Positions 35,778 to 45,929 of a stretch of 64,000 nucleotides of DNA are shown here, piece by piece. The DNA comes from Nodosilinea nodulosa PCC 7104 (GTDB taxonomy: Bacteria; Cyanobacteriota; Cyanobacteriia; Phormidesmidales; Phormidesmidaceae). Position 1 is the stretch's first letter. Each line of letters opens with the position of its first letter. The translations under genes were made by a program, and so were the position numbers. Location of the stretch: assembly GCF_000309385.1 (NCBI RefSeq), contig NZ_JH976537.1, positions 1,638,214-1,702,213 of the forward strand, read 5' to 3'. The notes beneath the pieces were generated by a model, which saw only the letters and a program-made list of their open reading frames with translations, had not been told where the DNA came from and made no database searches.

Positions 35778-36668
35778 CTACTCTTCGCTTTCCAGCAGAA
35801 TCCTGGCTTCCTTCAGCCGCTCCAGGTGGTTTTCCTCCAGCTCGGGGTAGGCCAGGTTGAGCGATTTCAGCTTGGCTTTAATGAAGCTGGCGACGGTCAG
35901 GCGCATGAACCACTTGTTGTCGGCGGGGATGACATGCCAGGGTGCCCAGTCGGTGCTGGTGTGGGTGAGCGCGTCTTCGTAGGCGGCCATGTAGGCCTCC
36001 CAGCGGCCCCGCTCTTTGACATCGGCAAGGGAAAATTTCCAGTTCTTCTCGGGGCGATCGATGCGGTCTAAAAAGCGGTTCTTCTGCTCTTCCTTCGACA
36101 CATTGAGGAAAAACTTCATCACCACAATGCCGTTATTGACCAGGTATTTTTCAAAGTTGTTGATTTCCTCAAACCGCTGCTGCCAGATGTGGTCGCCTCG
36201 GGTGCTGGCGGGCAGCTGCTGCTGGGCCAGCAGGTCAGGCCGCACCCGCACGACCAGCACCTCTTCGTAGTGCGATCGGTTAAAAATGCCGATGTTGCCG
36301 CGCTCGGGCAGCGCTTTGAACGATCGCCACAGGTAGTCGTGGTCCAGCTCTTCAGCGGAGGGCTGCTTAAAGCTGTACACCTGACAGCCCTGGGGGTTAA
36401 TGCCCGACATCACGTGCTTGATGGTGCTGTCCTTACCCGCCGCATCCATGGCCTGAAAGATCACCAGCAGGGCGTAGGTATTTTGGGCGTAGAGCATATC
36501 CTGGTAGCGGGCCAGCTCTTCCACCCCCTGCTGGAGCAAGGCTTTGGCCTGTTTCTTTTTAAGCGAGCCGGTAAAGTCGGGGTCGAAGTCTTTGAGTTTG
36601 ACCCTGGTGCCGGGCTTGACCACCATTGAGTCTGGGCTAAGGGCATCAAGCAGCAATTGAGAGTCCAT
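35778..36668 (-). CDS. PPK2-family polyphosphate:nucleotide phosphotransferase
   Basis: 296 residues from the ATG at 36668 (MDSQLLLDALSPDSMVVKPG). Walker A 'FQAMDAAGKDSTIKHVMSGI', the lid region 'HDYLWRSFKALPERGNIGIF' and Walker B-like 'NRSHYEEVLVVRVRP' are those of single-domain PPK2 enzymes. They transfer phosphate from polyphosphate to AMP/ADP or GMP/GDP. Which nucleotide is used cannot be decided here. Confidence 0.9.
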   Translation of the reverse strand: MDSQLLLDALSPDSMVVKPGTRVKLKDFDPDFTGSLKKKQAKALLQQGVEELARYQDMLYAQNTYALLVIFQAMDAAGKDSTIKHVMSGINPQGCQVYSFKQPSAEELDHDYLWRSFKALPERGNIGIFNRSHYEEVLVVRVRPDLLAQQQLPASTRGDHIWQQRFEEINNFEKYLVNNGIVVMKFFLNVSKEEQKNRFLDRIDRPEKNWKFSLADVKERGRWEAYMAAYEDALTHTSTDWAPWHVIPADNKWFMRLTVASFIKAKLKSLNLAYPELEENHLERLKEARILLESEE

Positions 36669-36854
36669 GGGATATAAGGTGTAGGGAAACGCTTGCCCCT
36701 GGCCAGGGGTCTTAAGCATAGCTAACGCTGGCTTGGCAAAGGCTTGATCTGTCTCAACCCTTAACGATTGTGGCCCTATGAGCAGGATGGTTGCAGGTCA
36801 GACGATCGGTCAGACTTGAAGGGTAGGGCAAGGCAGGGAGTGCAGGGAAACGCT

Positions 36855-37751
36855 ATGGCGGGGACATATTTTACCGGGTGCGCGGTGTGGGCATTTAAAG
36901 ATTGGGTGGGCAGCTTTTACCCCAGGGGCAGCAAGGCGGGGGATTTTTTGCGGCTGTACGGCGATCGCATGACCGCCGTCGAGGGCAACACCACCTTTTA
37001 CTCCATGCCCGACGCCAAAACCATCGATCGCTGGGCCGCTACCATGCCCCCCGGCTTTCGCTTTTGCCCCAAGCTGCCCCGCGCCTTCTCCCACCAGGGC
37101 AAGCTGGTGCCCTTTGTGGAAGCGTCTCACCGCTTTTTGCAAACCCTGACCCCCCTGGGAGACAGGCTGGGGCCGCTGTTCATTCAGCTGCCGCCCACCT
37201 ACAGCCCCGAAAATTTGGCCGACCTGCGCGAATTTCTGGCTCGCTGGCCCCTGCAGCAGTGCCCGATCGCCGTGGAGGTGCGCCACCTGGGCTGGTTTGC
37301 CGAACCCCAGGCCACCCGCCTCAACCAGATGCTCACCAGCCTGGGCGTGGGCCGCGTGCTGCTCGACACCCGCCCCATCTACGACTGCATCAACACTCCC
37401 GATGACGATCCGCAGATTGGCTCCGAGCGCAAGAAACCCAGGGTGCCGCTCCAGCCGCAGGTGACGGCAGCGTTCACGATGGTTCGCTACATCAGCCACC
37501 CCGACCTGGCCTACAACCAGCCCTATTTCGATGAGTGGGTGCTCCGACTGAAGCCGTGGCTGGAGGCCGGAACCGACGTGTATTTCTTCGCCCACTGCCC
37601 CCAGGAGGTGAAATCTCCAGCGGTGGCTCGGGCCGTCTACCACCAGCTTCAGCAGGCCGGGGCCGCGCTGCCCGAGCTGCTGTGGGATAGGGCCGATCAA
37701 AAGAGGGCCGAGGAAGATGATTCCCCGGCCCAGCTCAGTTTATTTGGCTGA
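36855..37751 (+). CDS. DUF72 family protein
   Basis: 298 residues from the ATG at 36855. The pattern 'FTGCAVWAFKDWVGSFYPRG', 'VEGNTTFYSMPDAKTIDRWA', 'FCPKLPRAFSH' and 'IAVEVRHLGWF' is that of the widespread DUF72 family, a TIM-barrel of unknown activity. Acidic and aromatic residues in the motif suggest an enzyme. It is divergent from ppk2. Confidence 0.88.
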   Translation: MAGTYFTGCAVWAFKDWVGSFYPRGSKAGDFLRLYGDRMTAVEGNTTFYSMPDAKTIDRWAATMPPGFRFCPKLPRAFSHQGKLVPFVEASHRFLQTLTPLGDRLGPLFIQLPPTYSPENLADLREFLARWPLQQCPIAVEVRHLGWFAEPQATRLNQMLTSLGVGRVLLDTRPIYDCINTPDDDPQIGSERKKPRVPLQPQVTAAFTMVRYISHPDLAYNQPYFDEWVLRLKPWLEAGTDVYFFAHCPQEVKSPAVARAVYHQLQQAGAALPELLWDRADQKRAEEDDSPAQLSLFG

Positions 37752-37788
37752 TTATTTGACGGACAGGTGGTCCCGATGGGGCGGGAGC

Positions 37789-38010
37789 CTAGTCGTTTTC
37801 CCAGTCTTCGCGGCCCATCAGATCGCCCACGCGATCGCGCAGTAAAAATCCTGAAGACTCCAGCTCGGTTTCTACCATGGCCCACTCGCGGGCGGGAATG
37901 TGGCGGCACAGGGTATAAATTGGCTGCTGACGGCTAACCACACCCTTTTGAACCAGCTGTCGAGCTTCGTCACGGATGATATCGATGGAGTAGTGGAGGG
38001 ACTGAAGCAT
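37789..38010 (-). CDS. DUF4327 family small protein
   Basis: 73 residues from the ATG at 38010 (MLQSLHYSIDIIRDEARQLV...). The central 'PIYTLCRHIPAREWAMVE' and 'FLLRDRVGDLMGREDWEND' match the cyanobacterial DUF4327 family as I remember it. The function is unknown. It converges with the DUF72 gene. Confidence 0.75.
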   Translation of the reverse strand: MLQSLHYSIDIIRDEARQLVQKGVVSRQQPIYTLCRHIPAREWAMVETELESSGFLLRDRVGDLMGREDWEND

Positions 38011-38399
38011 AGCTAAACCCAGTAACGACGAAGGAGCTGCACGTGACAAAAGTCAAATAAGCCAGACAAGAATCTTTAGATTCCGTATCCCAGTTTACTG
38101 ATAGTTTTTAGGGTTTGGCTAGCAGCTCTGGCTTATTCTCGCCTTAATCTTTGGGCCGTGCTGTTAACAAATGCTGTATTTTTGTCCAGAGCTACGCTAC
38201 AGACGGTAACAAATCCGTAATGCGCGGTGCCGCTACGGGCCGTCAAGGGCAGCTGCCGACTAGGGCAAACGACCGCAGAACCCCCAGTAGCCCTGAGCCG
38301 GAGGACCGACATTGCAGCCCTTTAAGTTTTTCGGAATCGTCTAGCTGGGTTGGGTAGTTTAAATACAGGGTAGCCATCAACCCATCGGGAGGACAGGTC
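38011..38399. other. Intergenic region without recognised gene
   Basis: The first ~130 bp is AT-rich and should hold the promoter of the minus-strand DUF4327 gene. GACGG (38208) and CCGTC (38239) could pair around a GC-rich loop, but this is weak. A clear GGGAGGAC (38387-38394) serves the gene at 38400. Confidence 0.35.
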
Positions 38400-38693
38400 G
38401 TGAGCGTGACCGACGAACTTTTTCACCGAGCCAACGATTTGTGCCGCCGCCGCGCCTACGAACAGTGGCACCGGGGGCAGAGCAAGCAGCAGATCTTGCG
38501 ATCGCAGGTCGGCTTCCAATCCCTGCCGCCGACTCGTCCCCAGCCCTGCCGAGGATGCGCCAACTACCACGGCATTGCCTACGGCACCAGCCGGGCGCGG
38601 CGCAGTACTCTGGTCTGTGCAATCCATCCCCACGGCTGGCAGGGGGTTGCGGGGTGTCCCGATTGGCGCGGGGATGAGGGGATAAGGGGATGA
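38400..38693 (+). CDS. Small cysteine-motif protein, conserved in cyanobacteria
   Basis: 97 residues from a GTG with GGGAGGAC upstream. Four cysteines lie in 'QPCRGCANYHGIAYG', 'TLVCAIHPHGWQG' and 'GCPDWRG', arranged like a small zinc or Fe-S binding domain (resembling what I recall as DUF6464). The N-terminal third is helical and basic. The function is unknown. Confidence 0.65.
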   Translation: MSVTDELFHRANDLCRRRAYEQWHRGQSKQQILRSQVGFQSLPPTRPQPCRGCANYHGIAYGTSRARRSTLVCAIHPHGWQGVAGCPDWRGDEGIRG

Positions 38694-38752
38694 GGGGGTG
38701 GTTCACCTTCCCTATCTCCCCCACCTTCCCCATCGGGCGTATGCAACGGCTA

Positions 38753-38826
38753 GGGGATCCCCCCTGCCCCCTTAAAAAGGGGGGTCTGAGTCCGCTTCAA
38801 AGTCCCCCTTTTTAAGGGGGATTTAG
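38753..38826. repeat. Palindromic repeat interrupted by IS110, left part (copy 2)
   Basis: GGGGATCCCCCCTGCCCCCT, AAAAAGGGGGG and AGTCCCCCTTTTTAAGGGGG then ATTTAG form most of a palindrome whose missing end, GGGGATC, is found at 40008-40014 beyond the IS. The intact site would read GGGGGATTTAGGGGGATC. Confidence 0.82.
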
Positions 38827-38841
38827 CGATTATCTTGATTG

Positions 38842-39861
<1,020 letters not shown>

Positions 39862-39867
39862 TCATCA

Positions 39868-39986
39868 CTCGACCTTGTTCGATGCGGGTTCATGACCCTG
39901 GCGATTTTTCGAGCTGTTGACAAATGGCAGAACGGCGACCTGGACTAAATCTCGGTTTCTAGAACCGGGGGGAGATCGGTCTACCG
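39868..39986 (-). ncRNA. Candidate IS110 bridge RNA, copy 2
   Basis: Transcribed toward the transposase. The first internal loop (39986-39933) is closed by CGG/CCG and GACC/GGTC stems and capped by hairpin CGGTTCTAGAAACCG. Its left side contains TCCCCC, equal to the left target flank, and its right side GATTTAG, complementary to the right target flank CTAAATC. The second loop (39913-39868) is closed by CTCGA/TCGAG and capped by GGGTCATGAACCC. It contains AATCGC, equal to the left donor end, and ACAAG, complementary to the right donor CTTGT. This order and logic match the IS621 bridge RNA. Expression is not shown. Confidence 0.8.
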
Positions 39987-40111
39987 TCCTGCTGCTTAAA
40001 ATACAAGGGGGATCGCTAGCTTTGGTCGGTAGTCCCCCAATCTCTAGATGCGCCCTTCCCCATCTCCTCACCTCCCTCACCTTCCCCATCTCCTCACCTT
40101 CCCCACCCCCC

Positions 40112-41845
40112 TCACTCCCGCAATACCCCTCGCAGCCGCTGGCTCACCGCATCCACCCCAAAGGTAAGCACCACAAAAACGCCCAATGTCACCATGACGC
40201 GGCTGTAGTCAAAGCTGCTGATTTGCTCGGTGAGCAGGCGGCCCAGCCCCCCGGCGCCGACCAGGCCGACGATCACCGTTTCGCGCAGGCACACCTCCCA
40301 GCGGTAGAGAATGTAGGCCAGAAAGCGGCCCAGGTTTTGGGGCAATATGCCGTAGGCCACCACCGCGCTGGGGCTAGCGCCCAGGGAACTCAGAGCGCGC
40401 ACGGGGCGATCGTCCAGGTTTTCATTGACCTCAGCCATCAGGCGGCCCAGAATGCCGAAGTTGTGCAGGGCCAGGGCCAGCGCCCCCGGCAGCACGCCGG
40501 GAAACAGCACGAACAGCAGCACCAGCGCCCAAATGGGAGCCGGGATAGCGCGGCTGACCAGCAGCACCAGCCGACTCAGCCCCAGCAGGGTATAGGCTCC
40601 CCAGGCCAAGCCGCCGCGCTGACCCACGGGCCGCAGCAGGCCCCCCGGCAGCAAAAAGTTTTGGGCGGCGGGCAGCGAGAACACAATGCCGCCAAGGCCC
40701 GCCAGGGCGATCGCCACCATGGACATGGCCACCGTCAGCCAGGCCAGTTGGGCTAGGTTGGCCGCCTCGGCCACCGTCGGCCACGGGGGCCAGTCTGTCG
40801 CCAGCAGGTCGCCCAGCAGCTGCTGGGTGCGCGCCGACCAAAGAACGCCTAAGTTCAGGTGCAAGAACCCCACACTCAGGGGCACCGCTAGCAAGGCCCC
40901 CAGCCACGACAGCCGCAAAAACCAGTCCTGGCCCGGTGCCTGGCGGGCCGAGCGAGCCGCCGTGCTGCCCGGCTTGCGGTTGAGGTCAAGGCGGCTGGTA
41001 AAGCCCATGCGGCGGCGCACCAGAGCGCTCCAGGCATCCACCACGCCGTTGAGAATAACCAGGGCGTAAAACCCCGTCCACAGCTGCTCGTAGCGCAAGG
41101 ATTGCAGGCTGAGAAAAATTTCGTAGCCGATCCCCCCCGCGCCGATGATCCCCAGCACTGCCGAGGACCTGAGCGAACACTCAAACCGATAGAACGTGTA
41201 GGAGAGCAGGTTGGGCAGTGCCTGGGGCAGCAGGCCATAGATCAGCGCGACCAGGGGTGGTGCTCCTGCATTCAGCAGCGCCTGCAGGGGTTCCTGGGGA
41301 GTTTCATCCAAAATTTCTGAGAATACCTTAGAGACGATCGCCCCGAAGGGAATCGCGATCGCCAGTACCCCCACCAGCGGGTCTAGCCCCAGCACTTGCA
41401 GCAGCACCAGCCCCCAAATCAGCTCGTGGATGGCGCGGGGAAAGGCCAGCAGCCCCCTCACCCCCAGCCAGAGGCCCGATCGCAGGCCAGAACGGTGCCT
41501 GGGCAACAGCGTTTGCCACCAGACAGCCGATGACAGCAGACCGCCCCCCAGCCCCAGCCCCACGCTCAGGGCGGTGCCCAACACCGCGTAGGCCAGCGTG
41601 ACCAGCGCGGCGCGCCCCATGCGAGCAACAAACTCAGGGCTGAGGTCGGGGTGCAGGCTGGCGGCCAAAAACTCCCGCAGCTGGGGCCAGCCGCCCAGGT
41701 TGATGAGCTCCGCCCCAGGGCGCCCCAGCCCCGCCTGCCAGGCCGCCAGCCCCAGGGCTAGCAAAACTCCCAGAGCGCTGGCTGTTTTCGGGTTCCAGAG
41801 GCTCGGTCGCAGCGGTATGGTGATAGTCTGTTGGGTGTCAACCAT
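40112..41845 (-). CDS. phnE: Fused double PhnE-type ABC permease
   Basis: 577 residues comprising two permease units with ~12 membrane segments. Each unit has an EAA-type loop followed by a glycine motif: 'ALLNAGAPPLVALIYGLLPQ' ... 'SAVLGIIGAGGIGYEIF' and 'ALSSLGASPSAVVAYGILPQ' ... 'ETVIVGLVGAGGLGRLL'. These are typical of the PhnE/PtxC phosphonate or phosphite importers. A fused form would not need to dimerise. No PhnC ATPase or PhnD binding protein lies next to it; the intact IS110 is 105 bp downstream. Confidence 0.85.
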   Translation of the reverse strand: MVDTQQTITIPLRPSLWNPKTASALGVLLALGLAAWQAGLGRPGAELINLGGWPQLREFLAASLHPDLSPEFVARMGRAALVTLAYAVLGTALSVGLGLGGGLLSSAVWWQTLLPRHRSGLRSGLWLGVRGLLAFPRAIHELIWGLVLLQVLGLDPLVGVLAIAIPFGAIVSKVFSEILDETPQEPLQALLNAGAPPLVALIYGLLPQALPNLLSYTFYRFECSLRSSAVLGIIGAGGIGYEIFLSLQSLRYEQLWTGFYALVILNGVVDAWSALVRRRMGFTSRLDLNRKPGSTAARSARQAPGQDWFLRLSWLGALLAVPLSVGFLHLNLGVLWSARTQQLLGDLLATDWPPWPTVAEAANLAQLAWLTVAMSMVAIALAGLGGIVFSLPAAQNFLLPGGLLRPVGQRGGLAWGAYTLLGLSRLVLLVSRAIPAPIWALVLLFVLFPGVLPGALALALHNFGILGRLMAEVNENLDDRPVRALSSLGASPSAVVAYGILPQNLGRFLAYILYRWEVCLRETVIVGLVGAGGLGRLLTEQISSFDYSRVMVTLGVFVVLTFGVDAVSQRLRGVLRE

Positions 41846-41865
41846 GCTCAGGTCGTCACAGTGCC

Positions 41866-42195
41866 ATGGATGTTATGCCCCAAACCGACGCTTATCTTTT
41901 GCAAAACGCTGCCCAGTCCCTTTCTATAGATACGATCCTCCGCCCCGTTAGCCTGGATGCTGGGGACGGTTTCAGCAGCTATTTTACCGGAGTTGATCTG
42001 GCTAATCTGGCCGGAGTAACTGGGTCTTCGATTCATCAGGCGGCGCTGTCGCCTGTGCTGGCCCAGCAGTTTGACGAAGACATTCTGGGGGATATGGTCA
42101 AAACCTGGCACCATTTTGTCGATTCAGGACAGTTGTGGGCGCTGCTTTTCGGTATTGTAGTGGGCTACTTCATTCGCAACCTGACGGCTTTCTAA
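41866..42195 (+). CDS. Small tail-anchored hypothetical protein
   Basis: 109 residues, with an alternative ATG at 41875. The soluble N-terminal ~85 residues are followed by a C-terminal membrane segment '[20 protein letters not shown]', so the protein is probably tail-anchored. It is not recognised. It starts 20 bp from the divergent permease and ends 16 bp before argH, so it may be cotranscribed with argH. Confidence 0.65.
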   Translation: MDVMPQTDAYLLQNAAQSLSIDTILRPVSLDAGDGFSSYFTGVDLANLAGVTGSSIHQAALSPVLAQQFDEDILGDMVKTWHHFVDSGQLWALLFGIVVGYFIRNLTAF

Positions 42196-42211
42196 ACCCT
42201 ATCTCCTGACC

Positions 42212-43606
42212 ATGCAATCCCCCCCTCCCCAAACCTGGAGTCAGCGCTTTGAGACGGCGCTGCACCCCGCGATCGCGCGCTTTAACGCCAGCATTGGCTT
42301 CGATATTGAGCTAATCGAGTACGACCTCACTGGCTCGGCGGCCCACGCCAAAATGCTGGTTAAAACCGGCATTCTCAGCCCCGAGGAAGGGAAGCAGATC
42401 GTTACCGGGCTAGAGACCATTCGCCAGGAGTACCGCCGGGGCGACTTTACCCCCGGCGTTGAGGCCGAGGATGTGCACTTTGCCGTGGAGCGGCGGCTGA
42501 CCGAGCTAATCGGCGATGTGGGCAAAAAGCTGCACACGGCCCGCTCCCGCAACGACCAGGTGGGCACCGACGTGCGCCTCTACCTGCGCGCCCAAATCGA
42601 GGCGATTCAGAGCCTGCTGCGCCAGTACCAGCAGACGCTTTTGACCATTGCCGAGGCCAACGTCGAAACGCTGATTCCGGGCTACACCCATCTCCAGCGG
42701 GCGCAGCCCCTGAGCCTGGCCCACCACATGCTGGCCTACTTCGCCATGGCCCAGCGCGACTGGGAGCGGCTGCGCGACATTCAAAAGCGGGTGAATATTT
42801 CGCCCCTGGGCTGCGGGGCGCTGGCGGGCACAACCTTCCCCATCGATCGCCAGTATGCGGCCGAGCTGCTGGGGTTTGAGCAGGTCTACGGCAACAGCCT
42901 GGACGGGGTGAGCGATCGCGACTTTGCGATCGAGTTTGCCTGCGCCGCCAGCATCATCATGGTGCACCTGTCGCGCCTGTCGGAGGAAATGATTCTCTGG
43001 GCCTCCGAGGAGTTTAGCTTTGTCACCCTCAACGACAGCTGCTCCACCGGCTCCAGCATCATGCCCCAAAAGAAAAACCCCGATGTGCCCGAGCTGGTGC
43101 GGGGCAAAACGGGCCGCGTGTTTGGCCACCTGCAAGGTCTGCTGGTGATGATGAAGGGCCTGCCCCTGGCCTACAACAAAGATCTGCAAGAGGACAAGGA
43201 AGCCCTCTTCGACACGGTCAACACCGTAGGCGGCTGCCTTGAGGCGATGACGATTCTGCTGGCGGAGGGGGTTACCTTTCGGGTGCCGCGCCTGCGCCAG
43301 GCGGTCAACGAAGACTACTCCAACGCCACCGATGTGGCCGACTACCTGGCCACCAAGGGCGTTCCCTTCCGCGAGGCCTACAACCTGGTGGGCCAGGTGG
43401 TGAAGACCTCGCTGGCGGCGGGCAAACTGCTGCGGGAACTCACCCTGGAAGAATGGCAGGCCATTCACCCCGCCTTTGAGGACGACATCTACGCGGCGAT
43501 CGCCCCTCAGCAGGTAGTCTCGGCCCGCAACAGCTACGGCGGCACCGGCTTTGAGCAGGTGCGTGAGGCGCTCCAGCGGGCTACCCAGGCCCTGGGAGAA
43601 GGCTAG
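42212..43606 (+). CDS. argH: Argininosuccinate lyase
   Basis: 464 residues, standard length. Signatures: '[19 protein letters not shown]', '[19 protein letters not shown]', '[20 protein letters not shown]' and the fumarase/lyase motif '[19 protein letters not shown]' with the catalytic serine. It splits argininosuccinate into arginine and fumarate, the last step of arginine synthesis. Its stop overlaps the start of the next gene by one base. Confidence 0.98.
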   Translation: MQSPPPQTWSQRFETALHPAIARFNASIGFDIELIEYDLTGSAAHAKMLVKTGILSPEEGKQIVTGLETIRQEYRRGDFTPGVEAEDVHFAVERRLTELIGDVGKKLHTARSRNDQVGTDVRLYLRAQIEAIQSLLRQYQQTLLTIAEANVETLIPGYTHLQRAQPLSLAHHMLAYFAMAQRDWERLRDIQKRVNISPLGCGALAGTTFPIDRQYAAELLGFEQVYGNSLDGVSDRDFAIEFACAASIIMVHLSRLSEEMILWASEEFSFVTLNDSCSTGSSIMPQKKNPDVPELVRGKTGRVFGHLQGLLVMMKGLPLAYNKDLQEDKEALFDTVNTVGGCLEAMTILLAEGVTFRVPRLRQAVNEDYSNATDVADYLATKGVPFREAYNLVGQVVKTSLAAGKLLRELTLEEWQAIHPAFEDDIYAAIAPQQVVSARNSYGGTGFEQVREALQRATQALGEG

Positions 43607-44841
43607 TGATCAGTCTCTGCATGATTGTTAAAGATGAGGCGGCCACCCTGGCTCGCACCCTGGAGAGCGTGGCGGGGGTAGCGAATGAAATTGTGGTGGT
43701 GGACACCGGGTCAGCGGATGACACGGTGGCGATCGCGCAGTCCCACGGCGCCAGGGTTTACAGCTTTGCCTGGGGTGACGACTTTGCCGCCGCCCGCAAC
43801 GCGTCGCTCAGCCACGCCACGGGCGACTGGGTGCTGGTGCTCGACGCCGACGAGGTGCTGCTGAGCGAAACCGCCCAGGTGCTCCAGCGCCTCGACCAGG
43901 GCCATCCCCTGGGGGATGTGGCCGCCGAGGACGTGCTGGCCGTGAACCTGCTGCGTCTGGAGCTGGGCGCGCCCCAGGCCCCCTACACGTTGATCACCCG
44001 GTGCTTTCGGCGGCTGCCCGAGCTTACCTTTAGCCGCCCGTACCACGAAACCGTGGACGACAGCGTGGCGGCGCTCCAGGCGCAGGAACCCCGCTGGCAG
44101 GTGCTTACCCTGGGCGAGGTGGCGCTGCACCACACCGGCTATGACCCCGCCGTCGTGGTGCAGCGGGGCAAGTTCGATCGCGCCCGAAAAATCATGGAAA
44201 CCTACCTGGCGGGCCACCCCGACGACGGCTATTTGCTCAACAAGCTCGCCGCCCTCTACGTCGAGTCTGACCAGGCCGAGGCCGCCCTGCCCCTGCTCAA
44301 CCACGCCCTGGAGCAGGCCAATGCCCTCGACGAGCTGACCCGCTACGAGCTGCACTACCACCGCGCCTTGGCCCTGGCCAATCGCCCCGAGCTGGCCGCC
44401 AGCGATTACCAGGCCGCCCTCGATCAACCCGTTCCCCCAATCCTCAAGCTGGGGGCCTGGATCAACTACGGCAGCCTGAAAAAAGTTCAGGGAGATTTAG
44501 AGGGGGCGATCGCGCTATTTCAGCAGGCGATCGCGGCGGACCCCAGCCTGGCGATCGCCCACTACAACCTGGGCACCGCCCACCGGGCCAGGGGCTACCT
44601 CGATGAAGCGATCGCGGCCTACCGCCAGGCGATCGCCCTCGACCCCAGCTATCCCGAAGCGTACCAAAACCTGGGCGTGGCCCTGTTTAAGCTGGGCCAA
44701 CTGCCCGAGGCCGTCCAGGCCTTCCAGCGGGCGATCGCCATTTATGACACCATCGATCCCGCCACGGCGGCCAGCCTGCGCCAGGGAATCACCAAACTCG
44801 GCATTCCATCGGGGCTATTTGCGCAGAAAGGATTCGGGTAA
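43606..44841 (+). CDS. Family 2 glycosyltransferase with C-terminal TPRs
   Basis: 411 residues from the GTG that overlaps the argH stop. The N-terminal ~100 residues carry the GT2 fold: 'ISLCMIVKDEAATLARTLES', 'VDTGSADDTVAIAQ' and the DXD-like 'LVLDADEVLLSE'. The C-terminal ~200 residues are tetratricopeptide repeats ('GDLEGAIALFQQAIAADPSL', 'LDEAIAAYRQAIALDPSYPE'). Sugar donor and acceptor are unknown. It is translationally coupled to argH. Confidence 0.88.
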   Translation: MISLCMIVKDEAATLARTLESVAGVANEIVVVDTGSADDTVAIAQSHGARVYSFAWGDDFAAARNASLSHATGDWVLVLDADEVLLSETAQVLQRLDQGHPLGDVAAEDVLAVNLLRLELGAPQAPYTLITRCFRRLPELTFSRPYHETVDDSVAALQAQEPRWQVLTLGEVALHHTGYDPAVVVQRGKFDRARKIMETYLAGHPDDGYLLNKLAALYVESDQAEAALPLLNHALEQANALDELTRYELHYHRALALANRPELAASDYQAALDQPVPPILKLGAWINYGSLKKVQGDLEGAIALFQQAIAADPSLAIAHYNLGTAHRARGYLDEAIAAYRQAIALDPSYPEAYQNLGVALFKLGQLPEAVQAFQRAIAIYDTIDPATAASLRQGITKLGIPSGLFAQKGFG

Positions 44842-44896
44842 GCTGGCCGCAACCTGCACCCCCTGGGGAGACCTGTAGACTTTTCCTTACAGATGC

Positions 44897-45559
44897 CTAC
44901 TTAGAATAGCGGGCATCATTCCAATCAAACCCGCCAGGGGATGAATCGTGGGACTTCTGCCACGACACATCGGAGCCGTAGGTGCCCGGTCGCCAGTAGT
45001 GAGCGTGTCCACCGTCGGCCTGCTCGGCCCGCTCGGCACTGCTCATATCCGAAGGGCTGCCCCGGTAGCGGGTCCGGTGAGAGGCTGCATCAGCCCCCGC
45101 AGTGATGGTAGGGGCGGGTGGCTCACCCCGTCGTCCCAGCACCGTCCGCAGGCGAGTGATCGCCCCGTCCCAGCTCAGATCGGGCTGCTTTAAGATTTCT
45201 CGCAGGGCGTTGAGGGCGACGTTGGCAGCCTCGTTGTCCTGGCCGCGCAGGGGTTCTGACGAGCGGATCGGATCTACCTGCACCGCTGCAAAGGCCTGGC
45301 GTACGGCGCTTTTAATCTGGTTGTGCAGCTCTCGCTTGGCTTTTTCATACTGGTGCTGCCACCCCTTCTCGCTCGAGGCGTAGAGCGAAGGCAGGCGGTT
45401 GAGGGCATAGGTCTCTACCTCAACTCGCTTCAGGTACTTCAGCATGCGAGGATGCATGGTTTTAACCTGCTTTTCCACCTCTTCGGTGACGAGGAGTTCC
45501 ATGACATTCATGTAGCTATGCCTGGGTACATCGTGAGCGACTTTCATAACCAACCCCAT
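44897..45559 (-). CDS. ComFB-domain protein, possible cyclic-dinucleotide receptor
   Basis: 220 residues. Residues ~17-100 ('YMNVMELLVTEEVEKQVKTM', 'VETYALNRLPSLYASSEKGW', 'LHNQIKSAVRQAFAAVQ') match the ComFB family. In cyanobacteria ComFB-type proteins have been reported as cyclic-dinucleotide receptors (CdgR in Anabaena for c-di-GMP). The C-terminal ~70 residues are disordered and rich in Ser, Gly, His and Trp. A diguanylate cyclase is encoded at 15969 but not adjacent. Confidence 0.78.
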   Translation of the reverse strand: MGLVMKVAHDVPRHSYMNVMELLVTEEVEKQVKTMHPRMLKYLKRVEVETYALNRLPSLYASSEKGWQHQYEKAKRELHNQIKSAVRQAFAAVQVDPIRSSEPLRGQDNEAANVALNALREILKQPDLSWDGAITRLRTVLGRRGEPPAPTITAGADAASHRTRYRGSPSDMSSAERAEQADGGHAHYWRPGTYGSDVSWQKSHDSSPGGFDWNDARYSK

Positions 45560-45929
45560 TTTCGTTTAACAAACTGGCGCAGCCCTGGAAAAGCTGGCCG
45601 TAGAGATGCTCCCGATTGATCGTCAACTGCGTAAACCACAAAACCCCAACCTTAATGGAGGGGAAAGAGCCAGGTAAGGCCGGGGGATGGAGCACTGCAA
45701 TAACAGCAGTATGCCCAAATGGATTCCGGAAACCTACTGAAATTGTTCGGTGGCTGGATACTACTCTTTCTGGTGAATATGCCGAATTGACCTATCCTGC
45801 TATATTGCCAAATCCGTAAGGATCCCTGCAACCGTACTCATCTAAATTTTAGCGGCTTGTTTCAAAGGTTCATACCCTAGGACTATAGCAATGGGGAGAG
45901 GGTTCCCCCCCTCCCCCGTAGGTTAGCCC
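45560..45929. other. Intergenic region, no supported gene
   Basis: The 370-bp interval contains a 67-codon open frame at 45616-45819 with no ribosome-binding site and no recognisable features, so it is not called. The first ~60 bp should include the promoter of the ComFB gene. Nothing else is visible except the clpB terminator at the right end. Confidence 0.4.
45893..45917 (-). terminator. GC-rich hairpin downstream of clpB
   Basis: GGGGAGAGGG and CCCCCCTCCCC flank TTC and can form a strong stem about 15 nt after the clpB stop. No clear T-tract follows on the minus strand. Confidence 0.55.

Noticed and set aside
45616-45819. 67-codon open frame between the ComFB gene and clpB
   Set aside because: No ribosome-binding site, no recognisable sequence features, and a position in otherwise non-coding DNA.
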